A stretch of 25,746 bases of DNA from an uncultured Clostridia bacterium (GCA_947631315.1 CANRLA010000011.1:1-25746), one strand, 5' to 3'. Shown: positions 8,117 through 16,709, counted from the stretch's first letter. Numbers and translations are program-made. The notes: generated by a model not told the origin, from the sequence alone.

Positions 8117-10074
8117 TGAAAAAGAAATATTATAATGATGCATTTATAGGCAATAAAAATGTAACAGCTAGTTTTAGTAAATATGGAGAGCTTTTAAGAC
8201 TTTATTATCCACTTCCAGATTATAGACAATATTCAAGTTTCTTTCATATTGGAATTAAAGTAAATGATTCAAATATCATTTATTTACATAGTGATATTAA
8301 TAATAGATATAAACAATACTATAATGATAAATCAAATGTACTAAATACAGAAATTGAAAATACATATTTTAATTTAAAAATAAAACAAACAGATTGTGTT
8401 ATGATTAACCAAGATGTAGTTCTTAAAAAATATGAAATAAAAAACGAAAATTCTATTGATTTAGATATTAAATTTTTAGTACATTCAGGGGTAATTTCTT
8501 CTTATAACAATATGGCAGGAGGAATGATTGAAAATGATGCTTTAATCCAATATAGCCATAATTTTACTTGTGCAATATTTTCTAAAGAAAAACTATATAG
8601 TCATCAACTAAATAATGTAGAAAGAAATATAAATTCAGGTGAAATTTATGATAAAGACTATATAGGAATGTCAGAAGATTCTGCTATAAGCTATGATTTA
8701 GGAGTAATAAAACCTGGAGAAAAAAGAGAATTTACACTTATTGTGTTTTTCAAATATGATGAAGGAAACCTTTCAGAAGTAATTGAAAAAATTGATAAAT
8801 TAAGAAAGCTAGATGCTGATAAAGAAATTGAAAAAATAGATAAGTATTGGAATAAATTCTTAGAAGAGCATAATACTTTAAAATTAAAAAAAGATGGAAC
8901 AGATTTTGGAAATAAGTTAGTAGACATATACAATAGAACAATATTATTCATGCCATTATTAACAAATGAAAAAACTGGAGCAATTACAGCGTCATTAGAA
9001 GTTGATGAAGAAAGAGATAAATGTGGTAAATATGCATATTGTTGGCCAAGAGATGCAATTATGATTTTAAATAATTTGGATCACTTAGGATTTTCTGATA
9101 TAACGGAAAAATTTTATAATGTTTTCCTAAAAAATACTCAATGCAAAAATGGAATGTGGGAACAGAGATTTTTTTCAGATGGAAGGCTAGCTCCATGTTG
9201 GGGATATCAAGTAGATGAAACAGCTATAGTTGTATGGGAAGCTTATGAACATTATAAGTTTATGGAAAAAAGCACTGGAAAGAAAAATAAGAAATTCTTA
9301 AAAGATAATCTAAAAATGCTAGAACTTGCTACAAGATTTTTAGAAAAATATATAGACTTTATACTTGGAAAAGAAGAAAAAGAAGATTTAGTAAGAATTG
9401 AATTAGAAAAGAAATACAACTATAAAGAAAGAGATGAAATATATAAACATCTAAGTTATGATTTATGGGAACAAAATGAAGGAATTCATTTATATTCACT
9501 ATCTAGCATATTTGGAGCATTTTCAGCAATGATAAAAATATATGATGAACTTGCAGATTATTTTACAAATAATAGATTAAAACAAGATGACATCATATTA
9601 AATAAAGCAAGATATGAAAGTTACTTAAGAGAAATTAAAGGGTACATATTGGAAAACTTGGTAGATAAAGAAAGACAAGTTTTACTAAGAAATAAAACAG
9701 ATAGATTAACTGATATAAGTATGTTAGGAGCAGTTATTCCTTTTGGATTATTTAAACCTGAAGAAAAAATAGTAAAAAATACAGTTGAACAAATAAACAT
9801 GACAATAAGGACTTACTTAGGTGGTTACTTAAGGTTCCAAGATGATTCATATATTGGAGGAAAAAATCCTTGGATAATTGCTACTGCTTGGATGGGAATG
9901 TATTACAAAAAAATTGGAGATACAGCTAAAGCAAATGAATGCTTAAGATTTATTGTAAATAGTGCGACTCCACTAGGACTACTTCCAGAGCAAGCAAATA
10001 GTGATTTAAATCAAACATGGGTAATTGGATTAGGCTGGTCACATGCAATGTTCATTGGGTTATTATTGGATTAA
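8116..10074 (+). CDS. Glycoside hydrolase family 15, glucoamylase-like
   Basis: A 652-aa cytoplasmic enzyme without signal peptide. The N-terminal ~260 residues form the beta-sandwich domain typical of prokaryotic GH15. The (alpha/alpha)6 barrel follows, with YCWPRDAIMILNNLDHLGF (WPRD, substrate binding), WEQRFFSDGRLAPCWGYQVDETA, the catalytic-acid region YDLWEQNEGIHLYSLSS, and a late segment ATPLGLLPEQANSD that supplies the presumed catalytic base (Glu in LLPEQ). GH15 enzymes release glucose from the non-reducing ends of alpha-glucans; trehalase activity is known in related branches. It starts within the stop of the upstream RNase-like gene (TAATG). No terminator is obvious before radA. Confidence 0.87.
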   Translation: MKKKYYNDAFIGNKNVTASFSKYGELLRLYYPLPDYRQYSSFFHIGIKVNDSNIIYLHSDINNRYKQYYNDKSNVLNTEIENTYFNLKIKQTDCVMINQDVVLKKYEIKNENSIDLDIKFLVHSGVISSYNNMAGGMIENDALIQYSHNFTCAIFSKEKLYSHQLNNVERNINSGEIYDKDYIGMSEDSAISYDLGVIKPGEKREFTLIVFFKYDEGNLSEVIEKIDKLRKLDADKEIEKIDKYWNKFLEEHNTLKLKKDGTDFGNKLVDIYNRTILFMPLLTNEKTGAITASLEVDEERDKCGKYAYCWPRDAIMILNNLDHLGFSDITEKFYNVFLKNTQCKNGMWEQRFFSDGRLAPCWGYQVDETAIVVWEAYEHYKFMEKSTGKKNKKFLKDNLKMLELATRFLEKYIDFILGKEEKEDLVRIELEKKYNYKERDEIYKHLSYDLWEQNEGIHLYSLSSIFGAFSAMIKIYDELADYFTNNRLKQDDIILNKARYESYLREIKGYILENLVDKERQVLLRNKTDRLTDISMLGAVIPFGLFKPEEKIVKNTVEQINMTIRTYLGGYLRFQDDSYIGGKNPWIIATAWMGMYYKKIGDTAKANECLRFIVNSATPLGLLPEQANSDLNQTWVIGLGWSHAMFIGLLLD

Positions 10075-10185
10075 AATTAAATATATAAGAAAAGCAAAAA
10101 ACATAAGATATAGAATAAGTTAAGAAAAACACAAGAGAACATTAGAAAATATTAAAACATTTGGTAGAAGGAAGGAAGACAGCAA

Positions 10186-11548
10186 ATGGCAAAAACAAAA
10201 ACTATATTTGTATGTAGTAGTTGTGGATATGAATCTCCAAAATGGCTTGGAAAATGTCCTGCATGCAATGAATGGAATACATTTTATGAAGAAAAGATGC
10301 AACTAACAACATCATCAGGAACAAATGTAAAATTAAAAGAAACTGCAAAACCACTAGCATTAAATCAAGTTGAAGGAAAAGAAGCGGTAAGAACTAAAAC
10401 TGGAGTAGGAGAATTAGATAGAGTTTTAGGAGGAGGCTTAGTTAAAGGATCGTTAGTACTTCTTGGAGGAGAACCACGGTATTGGAAAATCAACGTTGAT
10501 ACTTCAAATTTGTGACAAAATAGCTGATGATGGAAAAGTATTATATGTTTCAGGCGAAGAGTCAGCCGAACAAGTAAAATTGAGAGCTGACAGATTAAAT
10601 ATAAAAAATGACAATATAATGTTTTTAGGAGAAACAGATATAGACGCAATTGAAGCGGAAATAATATCTATGAATCCAAAATTAGTTGTAATAGATTCCA
10701 TTCAAACAATGTTTTCAAGTGAGATAACATCTGCTGCAGGAACTGTTAGTCAAGTAAGAGAGATAACATCAAGAATAATGAAATGTTGTAAACAAAATAG
10801 AATTACCACAATTATTATAGGACATGTTACAAAAGACGGAAATATAGCAGGACCAAGAGTTTTAGAACACATGGTAGATACAGTTTTGTATTTAGAAGGA
10901 GAAAGATATTTTGCATATAGAATACTAAGAGGAGTAAAGAATAGATTTGGTTCAACAAATGAAGTTGGAATGTTTGAGATGCAAAATGAAGGAATGTGTG
11001 AAGTTACTAACCCTTCTAAAGTTTTGATTTCAGAAGAACAAGAAAGAGTACCAGGTTCAGCAATAGTTTGTAGTTTAGAAGGTACAAGGCCACTTTTAGT
11101 AGAATTACAAGCATTAACTACTCAAAGTTTTTATGGAATACCTAAAAGGACAGGCAATGGAATTGATTTTAATAAAATAGCACTTCTTGTTGCTGTTTTG
11201 GAAAAAAGAGCTGGACTAAGTCTAGGAAATCAAGACATATACTTAAATGTAGTAAGTGGAATGAAAATAACGGAACCCTCAGTAGACTTAGGAATTGCAT
11301 TAGTTATAGCGTCAAGCTATAAAAATACATATATTCCTAAAGATATGGCAATAATAGGAGAAGTAGGTCTAACAGGAGAAATAAGGTCAGTAAATATGAT
11401 AGATAAAAGACTAAAAGAGGCAGAAAGACTAGGAATAAAAAAATGCATAATACCAGAAAATAACAAAAAGATATTGAAAAATACTTACAAATTAGATATA
11501 ATAGGTGTTAGAAATATTAATGAAGCCCTAAAAGCAGTAGGGATATAA
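10186..11548 (+). CDS. radA: DNA repair protein RadA (Sms), needs +1 frameshift at CGG (10477)
   Basis: DnaB-like ATPase/helicase for branch migration and recombination repair. Start ATG 10186 follows GGAAGGAAG. Visible parts: zinc finger C10-x2-C13-x10-C24-x2-C27, RecA-like core, RadA signature KNRFG, and a Lon-protease-like C-terminal domain (GLSLGNQDIYLNVVSGMKI...). The zero frame runs to LGGEP-R-Y-W-K-I-N and stops at TGA 10513. Skipping C10477 gives GGEP-G-I-G-K-S-T-L-I-L-Q-I, the exact Walker A of RadA, and continues to TAA 11546-11548. The combined protein has ~453 aa, the normal family length. The shift falls inside the nucleotide-binding loop, so the unshifted 109-aa product would have only the zinc finger. 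Upstream GGAGGAG (10465-10471) encodes conserved Gly-Gly-Glu but could also act as an internal Shine-Dalgarno. disA follows 14 nt downstream. Confidence 0.92.
10465..10480 (+). promoter_or_regulatory. Candidate +1 recoding site in radA: CCA CGG U
   Basis: In-frame CGG at 10477-10479. The zero frame gives P-R-Y-W-K and ends at TGA 10513. Skipping C gives P-G-I-G-K-S-T with the conserved Walker A glycine. Reading CGGU as a four-base Arg codon would put Arg at that Gly, so a C + GGU (Gly) reading is favoured. There is no homopolymer at the site, so a simple sequencing slip is less likely. Confidence 0.8.
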
Positions 11549-11562
11549 ATTAGGAGATTGCA

Positions 11563-12613
11563 ATGGAACTTGTTGATATCTTGAGAATGATAGCACCTGG
11601 AACTCAAATAAGAGAAGGTTTGGATAGTATTTTAAAAGCGAAAACTGGAGCTTTAATAGTAATTGGTGACGGTGAAAAAGTGATGAATATAGTTGATGGA
11701 GGTTTTAATATTAATGTAGATTACACTCCAGCAAGACTATATGAATTAGCCAAAATGGACGGAGCAATTATACTAAGCCAAGATTTAAAGAAAATTTTAT
11801 TTGCAAATGCACAGCTTATGCCCGATAGTTCTATTCCAACTATGGAAACTGGAACTAGACATAGAACAGCAGAAAGAGTATCAAAGAAAACAGGAAATGT
11901 TGTAATAAGTATTTCTCAAAGAAGAGAGATTATAACAATTTATCATACAGGTGGAAAATACGTATTAGAAGATACATCAAAAGTAGCATCTAAGGCTAAT
12001 CAAGCACTTCAAACAGTTGAAAAATATAGAAAAGTTTTTGATAATAAAATATCTAGTTTAAACGAATATGAATTTAATGACATGACAACACTTTTGGTAG
12101 TAATAGAAACAATTCAAAGAGTAGAAATGCTTATGAGGATAGCTGATGAAGTAAAAAAGTCAATTTACGAGCTAGGAACAGAAGGAAGACTTATTTCAAT
12201 GCAATTAAATGAATTAATTGATGGTGTTGATAGAGAAGAAATTTTAATATTAAAAGATTATAGTAACAAAAATAATGTTTTTGAGTCTTATGAAAAAATT
12301 AGAAAGTTAAGCTATGAGGACTTACTTAAAATGCAATTAATAGCGCAAGCATTAGGAATAAAAGAATCTGACAATTATGATGAAATAGCGGTTTATGCAA
12401 AAGGATATAGAGTTTTAAATAGAATTCCGAGAATGCCAAATAATATAGTCGAAAATATTGTAAAGAAATTTAAATCATTAAAAAATTTACTTTCGTCTGA
12501 TATAAATGAACTAGATAAAGTAGAAGGAATTGGAGAAGTAAGGTCAAGAGCAATAGTTCAAGCATTAAAAAGAATGCGGTGAGCAATTTATGTTTGACAA
12601 TATGCTAATTTAG
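11563..12613 (+). CDS. disA: Diadenylate cyclase DisA, C-terminus extended by +1 frameshift at CGG (12577)
   Basis: DisA scans DNA for branched structures and makes c-di-AMP from two ATP, signalling genome integrity before sporulation. The ATG at 11563 follows TTAGGAG. The DAC domain has the catalytic D66-G67-A68 and R99-H100-R101-T102-A103. A helical linker and a HhH DNA-binding end follow (FKSLKNLLSSDINELDKVEGIGEVRS, residues ~305-330). The zero frame ends ALKRM-R-stop at CGG TGA, giving 339 aa. Skipping C12577 gives ALKRM-G-E-Q-F-M-F-D-N-M-L-I, with a stop at 12611-12613 and 349 aa. This resembles the usual Firmicute DisA end, an 'LKRLxEQ...D' tail; full family length is about 355-360. The neighbouring radA product is known to restrain DisA, and radA-disA linkage is common. 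The extension is less certain than the gene itself. Confidence 0.88.
12574..12583 (+). promoter_or_regulatory. Candidate +1 recoding site in disA: AUG CGG U-GA
   Basis: In-frame CGG at 12577-12579 directly followed by TGA (12580-12582). A one-base skip opens 11 further codons that match the expected DisA tail. Here both readings are possible: skipped C then GGU (Gly), or Arg followed by a skipped U (R-E-Q). Confidence 0.65.
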
Positions 12614-12622
12614 TAGTATAAA
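12594..12622 (+). promoter_or_regulatory. Sigma-A-type promoter for the cyclophilin gene
   Basis: Perfect TTGACA (12594-12599), a 17-nt spacer, then TATAAA (12617-12622). The -35 box overlaps the coding sequence of the frameshifted disA tail. Confidence 0.75.
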
Positions 12623-12682
12623 TATAAGAGGTCATAGGCTAATCCTTTAAAAGCCTAAATACATAATTAAGGAATAAAGAAG

Positions 12683-13591
12683 ATGAAAAAAAATAACGCA
12701 GAAACAAAAAGTAAAAACAATACAAAAAACAAAAAAATAAATGATAATGAAAAAAAGACAAAAAATAATAATGAAGCAAAAAAGATAAATAAAGCTGAAA
12801 CAAAACAAGAAATTAAAGAAAAAAGAAAATATTCAAAAATGATAGTATTAGTTTTAACTGTTATTGCTATAATAGTTGTTCTAGGAGCTATAGCTTGGAC
12901 ACTTAATACTGTAGTTCAAAAACAAAATTATGTAGCAGAAAATCCAATAGCTACAATTGAAATAAAAGATATGGGAACAATAAAAATAGAACTTTATCCG
13001 CAATATGCACCAAATACAGTATCTAATTTCATCGCATTAGCTAATAGTGGATTTTATAATGGACTTACATTCCATAGGACTATACCTGATTTCATGATAC
13101 AAGGTGGAGATCCTAATGGAGATGGTTCAGGAAATGCAACATTAAAAGATATTGGAAAAGAAGATGATGATGAATATGCAATTGAGGGTGAATTTATAAT
13201 TAATGGATTTACTAAAAATACTTTAAAACATACTAGAGGAGTTATTTCAATGGCTAGGTCAGATTATTCTTCACTTGGATTTACAACTCAAGGATATAAT
13301 TCAGCATCTTGTCAATTCTTTATTATGACTGCTGATAACTCAAGTTTAGATGGTACTTATGCAGCATTTGGTAAAGTAACAGAAGGAATGGACATTGTAG
13401 ACCAAATTTCTAATGTAGAGGTTGAAACAAGAGAATCAGACGATGAAAATCTTACAGCAGATAAACCAGTAAATCCACCAGTTATAACAAGTGTTAGTGT
13501 AGATACTAAAGGTGCAGATTATGGAGTACCTGAAACACTTGAACCATTTGATTATTCATCATATATAATGAGCCAATATTATAATCAATAA
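12683..13591 (+). CDS. Membrane-anchored cyclophilin-type peptidyl-prolyl isomerase
   Basis: A 302-aa protein with a very Lys/Asn-rich cytoplasmic start (~50 residues), one membrane segment (MIVLVLTVIAIIVVLGAIAW, ~54-74) and an extracytoplasmic cyclophilin domain. Domain landmarks: ATIEIKDMGTIKIELYPQYA, NFIALANSGFYNGLTFHRTI, FMIQGGDPNGDGSG, GVISMARSDY, SCQFFIMTADNSSLDGTYAAFGKV. These contain the catalytic HR (FHR) and the FMIQGGDP and QFFI motifs of the family, so the active site looks intact. It probably assists folding of exported proteins. The unusual basic N-terminal tail may be low-complexity filler. A terminator hairpin follows at 13619. Confidence 0.92.
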   Translation: MKKNNAETKSKNNTKNKKINDNEKKTKNNNEAKKINKAETKQEIKEKRKYSKMIVLVLTVIAIIVVLGAIAWTLNTVVQKQNYVAENPIATIEIKDMGTIKIELYPQYAPNTVSNFIALANSGFYNGLTFHRTIPDFMIQGGDPNGDGSGNATLKDIGKEDDDEYAIEGEFIINGFTKNTLKHTRGVISMARSDYSSLGFTTQGYNSASCQFFIMTADNSSLDGTYAAFGKVTEGMDIVDQISNVEVETRESDDENLTADKPVNPPVITSVSVDTKGADYGVPETLEPFDYSSYIMSQYYNQ

Positions 13592-13618
13592 TAAATTATA
13601 AAATACAAAAAATAGACA

Positions 13619-13648
13619 AAAAACATCAGTTTTTACTGATGTTTTTAT
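13619..13648 (+). terminator. Rho-independent terminator after the cyclophilin gene
   Basis: AAAAACATCAG (13619-13629) pairs with CTGATGTTTTT (13636-13646) around the loop TTTTTA. The stem ends in a T-run. Confidence 0.85.
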
Positions 13649-13676
13649 TGAAATTATTTTCTTTTAATGATATAGT
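13648..13676 (+). promoter_or_regulatory. Promoter for the LTA-synthase-like gene
   Basis: TTGAAA (13648-13653), a 17-nt spacer and TATAGT (13671-13676), immediately after the terminator and about 40 nt before the start codon. Confidence 0.55.
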
Positions 13677-13715
13677 AAAATGGATTTAAAAGTGGGACAG
13701 TAAGAAGGAGCAAAA

Positions 13716-15209
13716 ATGAAGAAAAAAATAATATGCATTATAATAGTAATAATGGTACTAATATCATTTATAGCAACAGTATCAGTACAATGGATGTATA
13801 ATTCATTTGGACATTTATCAATGGAAGAAATTGTATTTCATATAAAATTTCCGATGGATGGAACGAATACAGACCTTATTTTTAAATATATGTGGCAATG
13901 TATTCCTATAATAATAATATCAACAATTGTAATATCAGTAATATTAATATACCCAATCAAAAAAAATATAAAAATAAGAAGAAATATAATAAAAACATCT
14001 GAACAGAATAAAACAAAATATATTTCTTTAGCATTATCAGTAGGAATAATGGTATCAAGTATTGTTAGTATTATAAATATTACAAATCTTATAGAATATA
14101 TAAAGAATGAAAATAATACGTCGGAGTTTATTGAAAATGAATATGTAGATGCTAGAAATGTAAATGTTGAATTTTCAGAACAAAAAAGAAACTTAATATA
14201 CATATATTTAGAGTCAATGGAAAGTACATATTATTCAAAAGAAAATGGTGGACTTTCAGATGTAAGTTTAATACCTGAATTAGAAAAACTTGCAAAACAA
14301 AATATTAACTTTTCAAATACTGAAAAACTTGGAGGAGCATATTCTTTGTTTGGTTCAACTTGGACAGTAGGAGCAATGACAGCACAAAGTCTAGGAGTTC
14401 CATTAAAAATAGGGATAGATACAGGTGAATTTACAGACAATAGTGTATTCTTAGGTGGAGCATATGGTATAGGAGAAATTTTACAAAATGAAGGCTATCA
14501 TAATTATTTAATGGTAGGTTCAGATATAAAATTTGCTGGAAGAAAAAATTTATACAAACAACACGGAGATTATGAAATATGGGATGTAAATTCAGCATTA
14601 GAAGATGAAAAAATTAAAGAACCAATTTGGTGGGGATTTAATGATGAATTATTGTTTGAATTTGCAAAAGAAAAAATAACTGCACTAGCGAAGGAAGATG
14701 AACCATTTAACTTTACAATGTTAACTGCTGATACACATTTTCAAGATGGATATAAATGTGAAGATTGCGAAGAAAAGTTTAATGAGCAATATAAAAATGT
14801 TATAGCTTGTTCTAGCAAGAAAGTTGGAGAGTTTGTAGAATGGATAAAAAAGCAAAGTTTTTATGATAATACAACCATAGTTATAGTAGGAGATCACTTA
14901 ACTATGCAAACGAATTTCTTTGAACTACAAGAAGGTCAAAATTATGATAAGACAGTAGTAAGCATAATTATAAATTCAGCTGTTCAAACAGAAAACACAA
15001 AAAATAGAAGGTATTCTACTATGGATCTTATGCCAACAACATTAGGAGCTTTGGGAGCTAATATTGAAGGTAATAAATTAGGATTAGGAGTAAATTTATT
15101 TTCAGATGAACAAACATTATTAGAAAAATATGATAGAGATTATGTAGAAGCGGAACTGAAGAAAACTTCAAAATTTTATAATAATAATATATTATCTAAA
15201 AATGAATAA
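13716..15209 (+). CDS. LTA synthase/phosphoglycerol transferase-like sulfatase-fold membrane enzyme
   Basis: A 497-aa protein with three likely membrane helices (residues ~4-22, ~64-84, ~103-125) and an extracytoplasmic alkaline-phosphatase/sulfatase-fold domain. Landmarks: NLIYIYLESMESTYY (metal-binding Glu), GSTWTVGAMTAQSLGVPL (with the presumed nucleophile Thr), FTMLTADTHFQDGY (His) and TTIVIVGDHLTM (Asp-His metal ligands). This is the architecture of LtaS/MdoB-type enzymes that transfer glycerophosphate from phosphatidylglycerol to polymers or glycans. It has fewer N-terminal helices than LtaS (usually five), so it may be an MdoB-like or other glycan-decorating enzyme rather than the main LTA polymerase. 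AAGGAG lies before ATG 13716. Its own promoter and the preceding terminator make it an independent unit. Confidence 0.82.
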   Translation: MKKKIICIIIVIMVLISFIATVSVQWMYNSFGHLSMEEIVFHIKFPMDGTNTDLIFKYMWQCIPIIIISTIVISVILIYPIKKNIKIRRNIIKTSEQNKTKYISLALSVGIMVSSIVSIINITNLIEYIKNENNTSEFIENEYVDARNVNVEFSEQKRNLIYIYLESMESTYYSKENGGLSDVSLIPELEKLAKQNINFSNTEKLGGAYSLFGSTWTVGAMTAQSLGVPLKIGIDTGEFTDNSVFLGGAYGIGEILQNEGYHNYLMVGSDIKFAGRKNLYKQHGDYEIWDVNSALEDEKIKEPIWWGFNDELLFEFAKEKITALAKEDEPFNFTMLTADTHFQDGYKCEDCEEKFNEQYKNVIACSSKKVGEFVEWIKKQSFYDNTTIVIVGDHLTMQTNFFELQEGQNYDKTVVSIIINSAVQTENTKNRRYSTMDLMPTTLGALGANIEGNKLGLGVNLFSDEQTLLEKYDRDYVEAELKKTSKFYNNNILSKNE

Positions 15210-15221
15210 TGATTTAATATA

Positions 15222-15250
15222 TTGAAAGTTTTTGAATAAAATATTATAAA
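15222..15250 (+). promoter_or_regulatory. Promoter for corA
   Basis: TTGAAA (15222-15227), a 17-nt spacer and TATAAA (15245-15250), 33 nt before the corA start codon. Confidence 0.5.
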
Positions 15251-15282
15251 AAATTGAAAAAATATTAAAAGAGGAAAAAGAT

Positions 15283-16239
15283 ATGATTAAGATATATAAC
15301 ACAGATTTAGAATCTAATATAACATCAGAAATTGAGACATTTGAGAAAGGAAGTTGGATTAATATGATAAATCCAACTGAACAAGAAATTAAAAGAGTAT
15401 GCCAAGAATTAAAAATCAGAGAAGAATTTATAAGATGTTCACTTGATTTAGAGGAGCAAGCTAGAATTGACCGTGAAGATGATGACGATACAAAATTATT
15501 TATCATGGATGTACCGGTTTTAGAAAAAAATGAAAATAGTAATAAAGAAGAATGTACAACAATGCCAATTGGAATTATCTTTGTAAGAGATGATTATATT
15601 ATTACTGTATCTATAGAAAAAAATCATACAATAAGCGAAATTGAAGAAAATAGATTAAATAATCTAATAACATATAAAAAGAGTAGAATGCTTTTACAAA
15701 TATTCTATAAAAATGCGACTTTATTTTTAAAATATTTAAAAATAATAAATAAGGAAACAGAAATTGTAGAGAAATCTTTAAAAACTTCATTAAGAAATAA
15801 AGAACTATTAACAATGCTTAGTTTGGAAAAAAGTTTAGTTTATTTTACAACATCACTAAAATCTAATGAAGCAGTTATGGAAAGAACTTTAAGAGGAAGA
15901 ATAATACAACTTTATGATGAAGACGAAGATATTTTGGAAGATGCGATTACAGAAAATAGACAAGCTATAGAGATGTCACAGATATATAGCAACATTTTAA
16001 ATGGAACAATGGATACCTATGCATCAATTATTTCTAATAACTTAAATATAGTAATGAAAACATTAACATCTTTAACAATAATAATCGCAATACCAACATT
16101 AATATCAGGATTTTGGGGAATGAATGTTCCAGTACCATTTCAAAATAATCCTTATGGATTTGCAATAGTGCTTGCATTATCTTTAGTAATTGCATTAGTT
16201 ACAACATTTTGGCTTAGAAAGAAGGAAATGTTAAATTAA
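15283..16239 (+). CDS. corA: CorA-family magnesium/divalent cation channel
   Basis: A 318-aa protein with a long cytoplasmic N-terminal domain rich in acidic residues (RIDREDDDDTKLFIMDVPV), a long helical stalk, and two C-terminal membrane segments. The selectivity-loop signature G-M-N is present in FWGMNVPVPF (~residue 285), right after TM1 (LTSLTIIIAIPTLISGFWG). TM2 (FAIVLALSLVIALVTTFWL) is followed by a basic tail. The length matches the family (~310-320 aa). It forms a pentamer that admits Mg2+ (sometimes Co2+ or Ni2+). GAGG lies ahead of ATG 15283. Convergent with the small membrane-protein gene at 16335. Confidence 0.92.
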   Translation: MIKIYNTDLESNITSEIETFEKGSWINMINPTEQEIKRVCQELKIREEFIRCSLDLEEQARIDREDDDDTKLFIMDVPVLEKNENSNKEECTTMPIGIIFVRDDYIITVSIEKNHTISEIEENRLNNLITYKKSRMLLQIFYKNATLFLKYLKIINKETEIVEKSLKTSLRNKELLTMLSLEKSLVYFTTSLKSNEAVMERTLRGRIIQLYDEDEDILEDAITENRQAIEMSQIYSNILNGTMDTYASIISNNLNIVMKTLTSLTIIIAIPTLISGFWGMNVPVPFQNNPYGFAIVLALSLVIALVTTFWLRKKEMLN

Positions 16240-16261
16240 AAAATATTTATAGCTGATAAAA

Positions 16262-16336
16262 AAGAGGTTACTTATAAAATGTAAAGAACTCTCCTTATAT
16301 TTAACAGGGAGAGTTCAATTAAAAAAGTAACCTCTT
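16262..16336 (-). terminator. Nested double-hairpin terminator between convergent genes
   Basis: The outer stem is AAGAGGTTACTT (16262-16273) with AAGTAACCTCTT (16325-16336), 12 bp perfect. It encloses an inner stem GAACTCTCC (16286-16294) with GGAGAGTTC (16308-16316), 9 bp perfect. On the minus strand the outer stem is followed by a T-run. The 3' bases of the minus-strand gene, including its stop codon, overlap the outer arm. Confidence 0.75.
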
Positions 16337-16709
16337 AAATTATTGCTTGTTTTCTTTGTGTTTGCATGTTATGTTCTTCACTAGGAAGCATATAATCAAC
16401 TAATCCATAAACTAAAGCACCTAGAAATATTGAAATTGCAGACATCATATAACCTATAACAAAATATTGTACTAAAAATAAAGCTATACCTGATAAAATA
16501 AAACCAATTAAAAACTTAATAAATGGATGAAAGTAGATTTTAGTAAAATTATCAATTAAAAAATCCACTATGGTAAGAATACCAATAGCTAAGGCTAAAA
16601 TCCAAATGCTAGAAGTAGTAAATCCAGGAGTAAAAAAAGCTGTAATTCCTAAAATTAAAATAGAAGTAATAAGTCTTCCTATAAATTGAATTGACCTATT
16701 TATTTTCAT
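16335..16709 (-). CDS. Small four-helix membrane protein, holin-4/DUF2512-like
   Basis: A 124-aa protein with about four membrane helices (residues ~9-27, ~33-52, ~66-86, ~88-107) and a short hydrophilic Gln/Arg tail. Sequence style (LIGFILSGIALFLVQYFVIG) resembles the phage-holin-4 or DUF2512 small membrane families found singly in Firmicutes. I see no phage genes nearby, so it is probably a resident housekeeping membrane protein. AGGAAAGG precedes the ATG at 16709. The function is unknown. The terminator overlaps its 3' end. Confidence 0.65.
   Translation of the reverse strand: MKINRSIQFIGRLITSILILGITAFFTPGFTTSSIWILALAIGILTIVDFLIDNFTKIYFHPFIKFLIGFILSGIALFLVQYFVIGYMMSAISIFLGALVYGLVDYMLPSEEHNMQTQRKQAII

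Noticed and set aside
10186..11548. radA as two separate genes with a start near 10463
   Set aside because: The second part would begin inside the Walker A loop with a non-family leader (MEENH), and the upstream part carries only the zinc finger. One frameshifted gene explains both.
3900..12579. CGG reassigned to another amino acid (for example Trp or Gln)
   Set aside because: Reassignment changes one residue but cannot restore the reading frame at any of the three sites.
16335..16709. Holin-like gene as a prophage remnant
   Set aside because: No other phage genes, and base composition and gene spacing are as in the surroundings.
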